Shown here: piece by piece, positions 42,280 to 54,084 of the stretch
Position numbering within the stretch: the first letter of the stretch is position 1
How the letters are laid out: each line of letters begins with the position of its first letter
Assembly: GCF_052857255.1 (NCBI RefSeq)
Contig: NC_135500.1
Coordinates: forward strand, 46,807,772-46,871,771
Source of the DNA: Amblyomma americanum
Lineage: Eukaryota; Arthropoda; Arachnida; Ixodida; Ixodidae
Direction: 5' to 3'
Length of the DNA: 64,000 nucleotides
Program-made: the position numbers and the translations under genes
The notes under the pieces: model-generated
Told to the model about the DNA's origin: nothing
The model's input: the letters and a program-made list of their open reading frames with translations, nothing else
The model's database searches: none

Positions 42280-42680
42280 GATGACAGGTGACCGCCTCGG
42301 AGCCGTCATGTGAATCGTCTCCGCACAAGTGCTAACGCAGGATATTGCATCCCTTGTCGCAGCTAAGCATCGCCAGACCTCAAGCCAGCAGCATGATGCT
42401 TAAAACAGGCGTAATTCCTGCGATTAAAAAAAATAAAACCTCTTCTTGACAGGGCCAGTTATCTTCGTGATTTCATTTATTTAACACATAGCAAGATTCA
42501 AGCTCTTCACACGGCGTCTTCCACCAAAAAAAGGAAGAAAAAAGCCGTTGTGATTGACCGCCTCCTCCTCTTTTTGTTATTTTCCGGCTTCTAGTCCTCC
42601 GGAGGCGCAATTTTCTCAATGCGGTCTGCATAGCCATACGAGTATTCGACTACTGGCTCAGGCGCACCTGATGTCTGTCT
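42280..42680. other. Unassigned stretch
   Basis: No coding or repeat signal was recognised. Confidence 0.35.
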
Positions 42681-42685
42681 TTGTA

Positions 42686-43168
42686 CAGGTGCCCCAAAAG
42701 TAATACGGAGCACGCGAGCAGTGGCCGAACTGGAAAAAACTGCATGCTAGCGCGCTCTAACAGCAGATGCGCGGCAAAGAGCGAGGGTACGTCGGGACAT
42801 CCAGGTGACCCATCTCGATAACTTGATGCTCGCGTTATCGCCGCCACGAACTGCTACCATCAGTGCCCGCCAGGGGCGCTTTCTATACCTCATGCAAGGG
42901 TTTGTTGTTCGTCCGGGCCGTGCAGAAAGTTGGCGTTCGGCAGCTTGCGCTTTTTGCTTTTTACCTGCCCCTGGCGGGGAGGGATGATAGCAGTGCAGCT
43001 TCGCTCGTGACGGCGATAACACGAGCATCAAGTTATCAAGATGGGTCAGCCGGATGTGCCGACGTACCCTCGCTCTTTGCCGCGCATCTGCTGTTAGAGC
43101 GCGCTAGCATGCAGTTTTTTCCAGTTCGGCCACCGCTCGCGCGCTCCGTACTACTTTTGGGGCACCTG
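42686..43168. mobile_element. Tc1/mariner-like foldback MITE, about 200-bp inverted repeats
   Basis: The ends CAGGTGCCCCAAAAGTA and TACTTTTGGGGCACCTG are exact complements and are flanked by TA at 42,684-42,685 and 43,169-43,170. Similarity of the arms continues inward for about 200 bp (GAACTGGAAAAAACTGCATG, TCTAACAGCAGATGCGCGGC, CGATAACTTGATGCTCG), leaving roughly 85 bp unpaired. A TA target and no coding capacity suggest a non-autonomous Tc1/mariner-type element. Confidence 0.8.
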
Positions 43169-43189
43169 TACTTGTATAAATCATTGAGT

Positions 43190-43290
43190 AAACAATAAAT
43201 ATTATGCGTTTTATCAACCCAATCTTATCAACCGCATGCGTCTTATCAACCCCCATTATTATGCGTTTTATGCAACCCCATCAGTTCAGT
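43190..43290 (+). repeat. Short tandem copies of an ATGCGTTTTATCAACCC unit
   Basis: About four imperfect copies of a 17- to 30-bp unit, directly after the MITE. Confidence 0.55.
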
Positions 43291-44650
43291 AAAACTCATT
43301 CGTCTTCTCTTCCGCCTCTTTAAATGACTTTTTCAAGCTACTGCCAATACAGTGTTCCACAGTCTGGAAGGGCTCAGTATTAAGGAAACGTTTGTTTGCC
43401 TTCTACGACAGCAAGCAAGCGTGCAAATCTGCTCAGCGGGAACACGCCCCGGGTGTTCTCAAGGGATTTAGCTTTCTGAGTCGGACAAGCGGCTGGTAAA
43501 GCAGCAATAGGCGCAGTTGAATGTGACGCTTTCGTGAGCCGACACAAGCACACGTCTGCACGGAGCCTGCAATACTGAGGCGGCGCCGCGATCATTACAT
43601 TGCGCCACTGGAGACTGCCCTCTGCATTACACTCAGGGTCATATATAAAAAGCAGTGCATCCACTCTTGCGACCTGGACCAAAATGTTAACGTCGTCCGT
43701 CGCCACCGTCCTTACATTCTCTGTCGATTTAAAATATATATTACAGGAAAACCTGCTCCATTTCACAGATTGCGCCAAACAAACAGCAAGATCGATACGC
43801 CAGAATAGGTACATTGGTACCCCGTAGAATATCTGTTACGGGTCCCAAATGGACTTATTTTTGGAAATGTGGCGGAGTGTTTGAAGGTTGCTTGACTTCC
43901 GCCACCGGTTGGCCTGGTATTGCACTGCCTCCGAGATCGGCCTGGGTCATTATACCGCGCGTCTTTTCTATCCTGTCTTTCTATCCCATCTTTGAACTCT
44001 CCTACTGTCTGCACGTGGTAGCAATTGTGGCTCGGCTTGAGCCAGTGGGCAGACCTGTGCACTTTCCTTTTCTTTCTTCCTGGCAACAACACACAGACAG
44101 ACATACAGAATAGGCAGTATTTTTTAATCACGCCGATTTTATGTTTATGAGCGTAATCCCTGGTTCCGTTGTAGGCAACTGAAGTTCACTGCTAGTGTTA
44201 TCGCAGTGTATATGCAGAAATTGCTCGCTTTATTCCTATTTCTTTTTTTCTTCTTTGAAAAAGCTTCTGTGTCATCAGAAAGGGCTAGCCCATCAAGAAG
44301 GGCTGACTTCAATTTGTTGTACGCAATTCAAGAGTCATTTCACGAAAACGTATTTGCGTATCTGTGATTGCGCACCTGTCGGGCGAAAACAAATGGCAGA
44401 TAAATGTCCATTTAAGTTATCGTTCTCTAGCTACTGCTAAATTCTTTTCCCTTCAAGAGCACTTCAGGGTTGCATCTGCTACTTGTGCAACTAACTGTCC
44501 TCCCATGCTGAACACTAGAGAACTACTGACAACTCGTTCTCCTTGACCGCCGTTGCGAACTACCACTCGGAATGAATGAGAAGTCAGTGCGTTTTCGTTT
44601 AATAACACCAACGACGTAATGCACGAGCCAGAAAAGTGCGAACTAGGCTC
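43290..44650. other. Stretch without recognised genes
   Basis: Short frames on both strands have no domain. 43,890-44,090 (CGAGATCGGCCTGGGTCATT, CTGCACGTGGTAGC) looks like a dispersed tick repeat from memory, class unknown. Confidence 0.3.
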
Positions 44651-45420
44651 CCGTTCACAAGCTCGCGAAGAACGACACGTGTTCGCATTTGCCTGCCCAT
44701 GGGCTCTGCGGCGGCGGGGCGAAATATACGGGACAGGTCAAGAAGAAGAAAAAAGGGACACGTGTCGGACATACTGTTTTGTCAACACTCTGGCGGAAGA
44801 GTGAAAATCGCAAGAACAAAAAAACGGTCCCGACGCAGCTCTTTTCTCCGTCGACCGTCGTCGAGAGGCTCTCCTGCGCTGCGTCCTCCGCCTCACGTGA
44901 GTTGGCGACGGAATGCGTCTTCCACACGTCGTCTCGCTGTGAGCGATTCGGACCCCGCACGAGCGAGGAAAGCAGCGCACCTCGGCGAGCCAGTTGTGAG
45001 CACGTGGCCGTGTCGGGCTGTCACCTCCCGTCCCGGGCGCCTTACGTTTTCGGCATTTTAAAGCGCCGCCAGCAGAATTTGGCTTGCAAAAACGCGGCCT
45101 CGCAGCAGCTGGGGGCCGACGCGCCCTCGAGGATATTTCCTGCAGGTGGTTCGGTCGGGCTCCAAGCGTGAAAGCGGGCGCAGAGAGCGTGGCTGTTCCA
45201 GCACGTGGAGCGACCCGCGGCCGCCGCGGCCGTCTTGCTCGGGAAAGGAAAGCGCCCACCGCCGAGCGCAGCTCGTGATGACGTCGGCGAGCCCCGATTA
45301 CCGCGCTTTGCGCCGACAGCCCCGTTGTACGAGTTTCCCCGGATGCATGCGCTAAAAACAGGCCGGGATGAATCAGCGTGCTCCGCTTCATAGCCCGCTT
45401 TTTCTTTCACTCGGTTGCAC
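44650..45420. promoter_or_regulatory. CpG-island-like block
   Basis: Strong rise in GC and CpG over about 770 bp with overlapping frames on both strands, none with a known motif. It contains GATGACGTCGG, close to a CRE site, and dense GCGGCCGC-like words. A CpG-rich promoter of a host gene is possible but unproven. Confidence 0.35.
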
Positions 45421-45879
45421 AGCCATTAGAAGGCTGGTAGCGTGGAAAGCGGGGACGAAATCCGCTTAGAGGTTGCATAACCATAGAGGCAGGCTGACGC
45501 GAAATGAGCTTTTGGGCGAGTTTTTCTTGAGATCAGCCCGAGAACAACGATCACGTAAGGGAGAAACACCTTTGGCAGCGATTTTATTAAACTTAGCCTA
45601 AAGCAGCGATAGCCCCTCCGTGTCTGTAAGTGTTTCTTCCATAGGTGTTTGTGGTGGTTTTCGCGCTGCTGGTATGTCTCAAGATCGGCTGACGCTTCGC
45701 ATCCATTTCGCACCTATTGCTGTTGTCGCTTCTGAGTTTACCGAGTGCTCATCAGGTCACCTTAAGAGCTATGTATGACACTCTCCTTCATAGAGCTCGC
45801 TTTCCTCTTGGTTTTGAAAGCCTTGCCACTTATTCCCCTCCACCACCTTCTGGCTTCAAAATCTTGGTTGAAAGTACCT

Positions 45880-45990
45880 CTGCAAGAAAAGAAATTGGAG
45901 TGGGCCACTGAAGCTCTGCCTTAAGATACATGGGAGAGGCATTTGCTCTGCAGTGCGCGTAGTCAGGCTGGTGATCATGATGATGATGAT
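45880..45990 (+). mobile_element. RTE LINE 3' tail fragment
   Basis: GGAGAGGCATTTGCTCTGCA followed by an ATGATGATG run matches the 3' end pattern of the RTE pieces at 4600-4660. Confidence 0.5.
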
Positions 45991-46085
45991 TATGACGCAC
46001 AGTGTAATGGCTTAATTTCCGCATATGCAAAACTTCATTGTCTATTTTACATTCATAAATGCCTGCGAGTCCCCATACCCCTCCT

Positions 46086-46300
46086 GGCGCAGTGGTGTAG
46101 CGGTTAAACGATGCGCCACACTGCCTTGCGATGGCAGGCGCTTCCAATGGTGGCCCTTGTGCGACCCAAGTTGTTCTTCCCGAGCGACCAATAATTAATT
46201 TAACTGCCACCTGCCACGGTGGGCAGTTTGCTCACTATCCGCTGGGCAGGTTGTGACGTAGGTCACCCGCCAGCCTTCTAGGGTGCTCTCTGGGAACCAC
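46086..46300 (+). mobile_element. Second tRNA-derived SINE type
   Basis: GGCGCAGTGGTGTAGCGGTT carries an A-box-like TGGTGTAGCGG, followed by a degraded B box and a body ending near CACCTGCCAGAA. It differs from the Ruka-type copies. The 3' end is approximate. Confidence 0.45.
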
Positions 46301-47142
46301 CTGCCAGAACCATGCTCGCGATGTTTAGCTCACAACGCCGACGCGCCAACAACGCCAACACCAAATTGTCTGGAGAGCGGGGCCTTTAACGCTTTCGCGT
46401 TAAACGGAACAAAATCTAAGATTCACAGTTTCCTTTCACGGGCTAAAATCAGTTCTGTTCCAGAGGATTAGGCTGGCGGAAGGAGAAGCCCCGGCTACCC
46501 GTCGCAATGGAAATGGTATATATGGCACCATTACCTCCATCACCGCCTTTTGAAAGTACTCATTCAAATTTTCTTCTTTTCCTCAGAAGGAAGATGTCTA
46601 AACAGTTAAGCTCATCTATCGCCACCTCCCACAAAATATTGATTTATTTATTCATTTTTATTTTTTTTTTATACAGTATGCCTACCCCACCAGTAAAGCA
46701 ATACATTAAAGAGTGTTTGGTAACAGGGAGGTCAAACAATGGCAAAACTTTCGCGGTAAATCACACGAATACATCAGTTACTGCGGCAAAAAATGAACAC
46801 CGCAAGAAACAATACTGAAAACCAAACAAAACAAAGAGCACAGTACCTTATAGAACAATAAAAATGTAATTGCATTCTAAACAACCGATGTTGTAGTGCA
46901 GTTCATAAATGAGTCAACATCGTAAACTATAAAACAAAAATGTCACGGAATTATAGGCCCTCGAGAGATTTTTTTTTAATCTATGTTCGAGTGTATTCCC
47001 ATGCTGACGCCCCTAAAGATCTATATTGGTGCTTTTTTTTTGCATTTTTACACGCTCCGCTCCGACCTGTATGCTGCCCGCATTACATAATAAATGAAAG
47101 CCTTAATGTCTGTTCTGCTCCCGCTGAATCTGTCTGCTGCAG
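46301..47142. other. Unassigned stretch
   Basis: A T run and acceptor-like ATACAG at about 46,676 precede a 46-codon frame. No family was recognised. Confidence 0.3.
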
Positions 47143-47310
47143 GATACATCGCATTGCGGTGAAACAGTTGATAAACTCGCAGATAATGCGCCCATAGCAC
47201 GCCGCGAACAACTTAGGGACGAGAGGCGACGACAACAGGAGCAGGCCATCATAAGCGAAATGTTACGCGCTCCTGGAGCAGCTTTTTGGAGAACCGGCGA
47301 GGAGGAGTAG
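47143..47310 (+). CDS. Candidate orphan terminal exon, charged coiled-coil C-terminus
   Basis: A good acceptor (CTGTCTGCTGCAG) opens a 55-codon frame starting DTSHCGETVDKLADN, then a charged helix (RREQLRDERRRQQEQ) and a tail ending GEEE with TAG TAG. The composition resembles C-termini of Myb/SANT-like proteins. The LINE tail begins immediately after the stop. No upstream exon was identified. Confidence 0.3.
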   Translation, partial: DTSHCGETVDKLADNAPIARREQLRDERRRQQEQAIISEMLRAPGAAFWRTGEEE

Positions 47311-49535
47311 TAGTAAGTGGTTTTATTAAGTTAATAATAAAAAGGAAGGAAAAGATTTTTGCTAGCCCCGGCATCTGCCATCGATACTGAAGCACCTGAG
47401 CTGGGGCAGCGGAAATAAATGATAGCAGGCAGAATGGAGAAATGAAATGAAAGAGGTGAGGGGACAGCAAGAGAGGATGGGGGAGAGGTAATAGACACAA
47501 ACTATTTACACAATAAAAAATGTGTACATGTTGTGCGCATGATTAGTTCACGATGGAGCAATAAAAACACACGCGCGCAGCATTATGTTGACAACTGGAG
47601 TGGGGCGTCCAGTTGTTAATCATCCAAGGTAGCACTCGTAGAGCGTTCGGTCACTGCGCGTAACTACCTGGCGGAGAACAAACGGGACGTCAAGCCCGTC
47701 TGTTCGAGGAATGCACAGAGGCTCACGGAGGTTCGCTCACGGGTGCGCGCACTGCCCTGCGGCCACAATAGCGTCTTCAGGGAGTCTGGTAGTATGCCCA
47801 GCGCCTTTAGGCCGCAAGCATATCGCGACGAGCATCGGCGAACGCGGCAAAGCGAAGGAGCAGGTGCTCCAGTGTTTCCAATGCACCGCATCCGTCACAC
47901 ACATCACTCGTCGCGATTTCGTGACGCTCCCGTCGTTCCCCGAGCCACACGCAGCCAATGCGCACGCGGAGGATCATTGCACGTTGCTACCGCGTAAGCG
48001 CTCGACAGCCGTTGATGCTGTCGATGCTCCTGCGATGCGTGGGTCGGTGTGCTGCTTTCGGAGATGTCCCGGATTACGGCACGCACGTCCTCCAGCGCGA
48101 GGGGAAGATCGCTGGCAGGCCGTTGATGTGCGGCGGTCGCGAGGTCGTCAGCTTCTGCGTTACCGCCGATGCCGCAGTGACCGGGCACCCACTGTGCACA
48201 CACGGCGCATCCGCTCTATGCGAGGCGCTCGATGCGCGAGCGAATTTCGCGCCCTATAGAGGGGTACCGTGGCCATTGGAATGCAGGCGGCTGAGGGCGG
48301 TGCGGGAGTCGCACAGCAGAGCACTCCTGGGCGGCGGAGGGACGAGGGTGAGCAGCAGGTCTAGCCCGAGCCGGATCCCCATCATTTCAGCCGTGGTGGA
48401 GGAGCCCAGGAAGGTTGCGTGTTGCTGGCTGTGCAGTCGCAGGGCGGGGATGGTAGCCGCCGCTGCTAGGGACCAGCTGCGCGGACCACTGAGCCGTCGG
48501 TGTACACGAGGAGATGGTCCTGGAGCTCCTCGTGTATGACGGCATTGTATAGCCGCAGCGCGGCTTGCTGGGAGATGCCCTGGCCTCGAGCGGTGAGCTT
48601 GTGCACGTCGGCGGTGATCCTCTTCATCTGCAGACAGGCCTTGGTCGCCGCGGGGCGGAAGGAAAGGCGCCAGTCGATGTCCAGGCCTATAGGTACCGCA
48701 CCGTTTTAGGCCAAAGAATCGGAGTCCCGTCAAGCGACAGTGGCGCAAGGTGCGCGCGCGAGCGCGGAACGCAGGGCATGGCCACCCATTTGTCCGCGCT
48801 GAACGACAGACCAAGGCCGCGCAAGCTGGAGTCGATTGCGGTCAGAGCTCCCTGAAGGCACCCCCGCACGTGAGCGCCTCGCCCGGTGGTCCCCGGCACA
48901 ACAGAGCTATGTCGTCTGCATATATGGACATGTACACATGGTGTCGGCCGCTCGTGGGGAGGAAGGCTGGCACCGTCGACATGGCCACATTAAACAGAAA
49001 TGGTGATAAGACAGAGCCCTGCGGCACGCCCATGTCCACCGGACGAGGCTCGGAGAGCTTACCCCCTACTCGTACGCGCATGGTGCGTCCGCTCAGGAAG
49101 CCGTGAACGTATCGCAAAAGCCGCCCGCTCACACGGGCCCCCTCAAGCACCGCGAGAATTGTTGCGTGGTGAACGTCGTTAAAAGCGGCCGAGACGTCCC
49201 GTAGCAGCAGCAGCGCAACCTGGCCTGCCGCACTGGCGTGCTCCAGCGCTGTAACAACGTCCGATATAGAATCAGCCGTGCACCGCATCCCACGGAAACC
49301 CGTCTGCCGCTCGTCAAACAAATCAGCCTCCGCAGCCCGCTCGTTAAGACGCTGCAACGCCATATGCTCCATGAGCTTACCTTCCGCCGATGTTAACGCC
49401 ACTGGCCGGTATCGGCTCAGTTCCGTAGGTCGGCGCCCTGGCTTTCGGATGGGACAAACGACCGCGGTTCGCCAATCCTCCGGTAGCTCCCCGCGTTCCC
49501 ACACCAGGTTGATCTGCTGCAGGAGGACCTGTCGT
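47311..49535 (-). pseudogene. I-type LINE ORF2 fragment: RT, RNase H, 3' tail
   Basis: On the minus strand, 49,504-48,842 encodes RT (RYRPVALTSAEGKLMEHM, GFRGMRCTADS, GVPQGSVLSPFLFN, IYADDIALL). 48,814-47,904 encodes RNase H in broken frames (STTAEMMGIRLGL, WVPGHCGIGGNAEADDLA). The 3' end has AATAAAACCACTTACTACTA near 47,311-47,335. It is truncated 5' within the RT and has several frameshifts. Confidence 0.75.
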
Positions 49536-49539
49536 TGAG

Positions 49540-50395
49540 CAGAGGTCTGACAACGGCATTATGACGATCATCTTCATCCTGACCACGCCCACTGCGGGAT
49601 GTTGTGTCTCCCTGCCTTGTGTGTTCCCGCCACTGCAGTCTTCAATTATGCCAGTCCTAAAGGCAGGGCGGGTTTTGCTACTGTGGCGCTTCTCCGAATA
49701 CGCTATCCCAAGCGACCAAGGAATGCGGCGCCAGTAGTAACGACCCTGTGACAATGCACCACCACCAGGCAGGCGCCAGTCCACGCCTGGCGCCACGCAC
49801 GGGGACAAAGAGCTGTCAATCATCCGCGCTTCGCTCTTTGGTCGACGGTGCGGGTCACCGGCGATGCAGGTGTTCATCTTCGGGTGGCCCTTGAGCCAAG
49901 GCACGGGACCCCCCCTGGCCGGCTTCGTGTAGAGCCATGAGCTCTTGTTTAACTAAAAGCCAGCTGCGTTTGGTTATCGGCGCCCACTTGGCAGCGAGGA
50001 GCTGACCGGCGGGAAGGATACTTTCGGGAGGTTTATCCCTGTGACCCAGCCGAGGAAGAAGATGGAGAGAGGAGCGCCGTCAAGGAATGCCAGGCTTCGG
50101 CAAGCTGGAAAATCCAGCTAATGAGGTCGTTGACTCCACCAAAGGACTGCGCCCAAGACGAAGTCTCTGTGATTGGACGAAAAAGGCGGGACGACGACGG
50201 GAGATGCTATTTAAAGCTGTCGACACGTTCATCGAGCAGCGATTCCCTGCGACATCTTTTAAATTTGTAATTTGTTTGTTTTTCGTAACCAATCTTGTAA
50301 ATATGTGAATAGAGTTCTCTTGCTTCTTCTAATCCCCGTCTCCGGCCCATGTTCCTTCCTATACCGGCACAGCCGCGGTGTTCCTGTACCCGATG
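49540..50395 (+). other. Possible LTR or promoter-bearing repeat
   Basis: There are no frames with motifs. From 50,080 a promoter-like arrangement is seen: GATTGGAC (CCAAT-like), CTATTTAAAGC (TATA-like), GTAAATATGTGAATAGAG and a pyrimidine-rich end. It could be a solo LTR. No partner copy is in the window. A short RTE-like tail (GATCATCTTCATCCTGACC) lies at 49,560. Confidence 0.3.
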
Positions 50396-50570
50396 TCTGG
50401 TGAAAGACGCCACTAGCTCGGCGAATAGTATGAAGGACAAATACCTCTCCCATATTTCTCTAATTAACCCTGCCCTGCACAAGCTGCGGCCACCTTACCC
50501 GCGAAAACTTCTTAATCTTATCCGCTCACTTAACTTTCTGCCGCCCCCCGTTACACTGGCTCTTTTTTTG
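50395..50570 (-). mobile_element. RTE LINE 3' fragment
   Basis: TTAACCCTGCCCTGCACAAG and CTGCGGCCACCTTACCC are, in reverse complement, the RTE C-terminal coding block also present at 4560-4600. Confidence 0.5.
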
Positions 50571-50779
50571 ACCCACTCTGCTATCTTCTTGACTCTTAAG
50601 AGGATCCTTAAATGATTTTGATTGAAATATTCTAGTGCAACAGATCTGCAGACGTCGTCTTTGCGGGCATTCTAGAAACGATTTTTAAAAATTAAATTCT
50701 AAATTACATTGTCCACACACAGCTTTCGAATTAGACTTAAATACCCGCAAAGACCTCCTCTGCAGGAGGAGAAGAGAAA

Positions 50780-52340
50780 CTTTAAAGAAACAGGAGAGGT
50801 TTGCCTGGTTGTTGGCCTGAAATGCTACTCAAGGTTAGGAAGAAAGAAGAAGATTAGAGAAGAGGAGGGTTAAAAAGAGTGGAAAGATAAAAAGAGTGAA
50901 TGATGAAATCGCATTATTATGAAAGAGTGTCTACCAAACCCGTGTCTCTAAGAAAAACTAATAATGCTTTTGTCTCGCGAGCACCCGAAGCCGCATCCCT
51001 CCAGGGCCCAAGGATATGTTCCAGGTGCACGGGGCAGTCCTGTCGGAGTCCTAAAGCACATAGCTGTGCCTTGCGATGGATGTAAAGAGTTGGCAGCGGC
51101 AAACCAAGTGTGGAACATGCTCGGGCACACCACATGCGGGGTACAGAGGGTTACTTGATGCACCAATTTTATGTAGATAGGATTTAGTGAAGGCAGCGTC
51201 CAGGCGAACTCCGTCGAGGCAATTACGATCACGTCTATCTAAATTGCGTGGCATGCGGAAGTCACAAGTGACGAAGTCACGAAGAAGGGGTCTATATTGT
51301 TGCGTTTCACCGCACAAAGAGAGTTGCGTCTGCCAGGATTTTGTAGCCTGAAGTCTCGCGCCGTCACTGCGAGGAAACGGTATAGGTAGGAGCAAGGTGG
51401 TGTCGCCATGCGCCGACCTCGCTGCACCGTCAGCGTGATAGTTGCCTGCCAGGCCGCTGTCAGCGGGTAATCACTGCTGCACAATACGGTGACCTAGCTC
51501 GCAGGCCTCGGAGTATAATCTGTTCAAATCATCGACGATCCGCTCCTGAAGGCTTCCTGATGACTTTATAGCTTGTAATGCAGCACGAGAGTCACTGAAG
51601 ATAGCCCACAATGTTGGCGGTTGTTGTAGAATGTAAGTGAATTCTGCTCGCAGAGCAGCCAGCTCGGTAGCAGTAGACGAGGTGCGGTAACTGAGTGCCG
51701 CCGAAATTGTAGTGCGCGTTGATGGAACCCAAAGGCCAATCGCTGATGAGATGGAAGTAACTGAACCCTCAGTGTAGGTGTGACGGTGCGCACTGTAACA
51801 TTCATAAATGTGTTCACGAGAAAATATGCAAGTGCAGGGCCGGGCGCGTTTGTTTTACTTTTGATGCCAGGAACTGTCGTCTTGATTTGCCATGCTGAGT
51901 ACCTGCAAAGTGGGGAGGAGGTCCTGACAGCGCGCTGGTACTCTGATGGGAGGAGGTCGGAAACTTCCGCTGTGCAGTACGCTTCGAGTGGATGGTTAGG
52001 TGCTCGAGCCACGAACCGCACCTGGGCACGAAGCAGCTCCCGGGTTAGCAGTACTGATACAGATAGACGTCTGCTCTCTGCTGGAATACCCACTGCGGAG
52101 GTGTTCGTAGGAAGGCCGAGGTAGATTCTCAAGGCTTTATCTTGCATAGCATCAAGAAGTTTGATGCTTGTGTGATACCCTGAAGAGCTGGGAGACTGTA
52201 CCGTAGGAAGGCCTTCACAGAGCGCGCCATACAGCCATAGTAATGAAGGTGTAGAGAAGCCTCTTCTTGTGGTGGACAGCTTACGAAAGATAATGGCGTA
52301 AGAGCAGAGCTTGATATTAAGCTGTAGCACATGTGACACA
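50780..52340 (-). pseudogene. I-type LINE ORF2 3' half (RT end, RNase H, C-terminus)
   Basis: On the minus strand, 52,300-51,790 encodes the RT C-terminus (LLWLYGALCEGLPTVQ, LDAMQDKALRIYLGLP). 51,780-51,500 encodes RNase H in another frame (GSVTSISSAIGLWVPST, SSTATELAALRAEF, FSDSRAALQAI). 51,395-51,000 encodes the C-terminal zinc-like region. At least two frameshifts are present. Its 5' partner is inverted at 52,345. Confidence 0.75.
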
Positions 52341-52344
52341 GCTC

Positions 52345-52725
52345 TGCATCAAATATTTCGCTGAGTACCTCAGGGGGGGATTTTAAGTCCCCTTTTCAAT
52401 ATCCCACTTGTTGGCTTGGAAAAATGCTGCCTCCTACAGTTAAAATCTCCTTTTACGCCGATGACATCTGTGTATGGTGCGCCGGGCGCAACAGGCATAT
52501 TGCGCATGCCCGACCATAGAGGGCAATAGGCTGCATCGAATCATTTTTAAGTAAGCCCGGTCTCGTCAAGTCGCCAGACGAAAGCTCGGCAACAGTATTT
52601 TCTAGGCGCGATATTTCGCGTTACTTGCTGAAAGTTGCTGGTACCCCAATACCACATGTCACAAGTCATAAATTCCTAGAGGTGACATTTGACAGGTCAC
52701 TGTCAGTGCCACCTCTACACATCAG
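52345..52725 (+). pseudogene. Inverted 5' piece of the same I-type LINE (RT core)
   Basis: On the plus strand it encodes, with stops, the RT block before and through YADDICVWCAGRN and on to the VTSHKFLEVTFDRSLS block. This is the part of the RT that directly precedes where the minus-strand piece starts. Confidence 0.65.
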
Positions 52726-52929
52726 TAGTACTATAATACGTCCATCTAAATTATTTCAGTGTCCCTTTAACCTTACACCTGTCATTTTCATTTCTATAAG
52801 TCACTGCTTCGTCTTTAGCAAGTGTCGTTGTCGTCCTAGTTGGTCAGATTCTTCATTTGCCATGACAACTTTTTGCTCAACAAAGGCGGAACATAGACAA
52901 TACGACGATCGCAAACTAACAATAGGTTA

Positions 52930-54070
52930 AATCAGTGGTTTACGCCTTTATATTAAAGACGAAATTCATCGCATGCCCATCAGATACTCCCGCGATGACT
53001 GGTAAACGTGCATCACCACACTCTACAATAAAGATTTCAATAATGCTGACTCGCTATTTTACAAGGCCACAGACGGGTCGCTGGCGCAGTTATGCGAAGT
53101 CTTTATCAGAAAGGCTTCAATTATTTCGCGCGCCTCGACCTCACTTGAATCTTACCTTAATAGCACGTTTATAACTTTTGACTATGGGTACGACTTGCAA
53201 CGTAGTGGTGAATGTATTGGTTCTGTGTAGCCCATGTCCTACGCAACATTTTTCTGTCCTATATTGACCGTATACTGACGAGTGTTATTCACAGCAACAA
53301 GGTTTTAAGATTGTTTAGGTACGTAGACGATTTTCTAATTTTTTTAAAGGAGCAGAGTAACATGAAGTACCATGACGTAACGAATGAGATTTTAAGTGCT
53401 TTTAGACGAATTGTTAAGCGTCTGACCTTTACACTTAAGGCACTAACTGCAAGATGTCTACCGTTTTTGGACACCACAATGCTTCTCTCTGTAAAGCATT
53501 TGTATTGGAAGCATCATCCCATTGTTGCGGAGGATCTACGGCCGAATGGGTCTGCACCCTCAAAGAAAGTGAAAAGGCGTATCGCTGCGATATGTCTCGA
53601 GTCTGCGATAAAGTTGTGCCCCAAAAAATGAGCGAGCGTTTCAAGATTCAAGTGGGCCGGTTGGACGATGCCAGATACCCCTATACGATCTTTGTTGCGA
53701 TTAATGAAACCCTATCGAAGAAGATGAAAGGAAAAACGCGCAAAATTGCCCCAAATGAAGGTACAAAATCTTACATGCATAAGGTAGCGCACAACCTGAA
53801 AAAAGTGGCTCACAGGTATACGGAGTACCTATGGTGATCTCGGAACGTGTGAAGCCAGGCCAGCTCTGCGCTCTCACAGCTAAGGATAGAGCTATGTAGA
53901 ATGAATGTGCCAAAAAACACGGCAAGCGCTATGTTAAGTACGCAATAGCAGTGTTTGATGAAATTCTACTAACGTGTGGAAGGGCCTGTATTGACCAAAC
54001 AGGACTCTGCATAAATGATCGTGCAGGGGAGCATCAGCGCACACTAAAAGATAGGGATAAAAACACGAAT
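52930..54070 (+). pseudogene. Penelope-like RT and GIY-YIG endonuclease, decayed
   Basis: 53,212-53,631 encodes the Penelope RT core: FRYVDDFLIF, LTFTLKAL, CLPFLDT, KKVKRRIAAICLESAIK. 53,951-54,060 encodes a GIY-YIG-like piece (CGRACIDQTGLCINDRAGEH). Earlier RT blocks are scattered in other frames. A SINE begins right after. Confidence 0.75.
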
Positions 54071-54084
54071 TTGAGAATGCAGGC

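Noticed and set aside
44636..45410. Several 100-217 codon frames on both strands as genes
   Set aside because: Long frames arise by chance in GC-rich DNA; they overlap each other in all frames with Arg/Ala/Ser-rich composition and no motif.
53212..53631. Telomerase or retroviral RT
   Set aside because: The FRYVDDFLIF, LPFLDT and KRRIA order fits Penelope-like RT, and a GIY-YIG piece follows.
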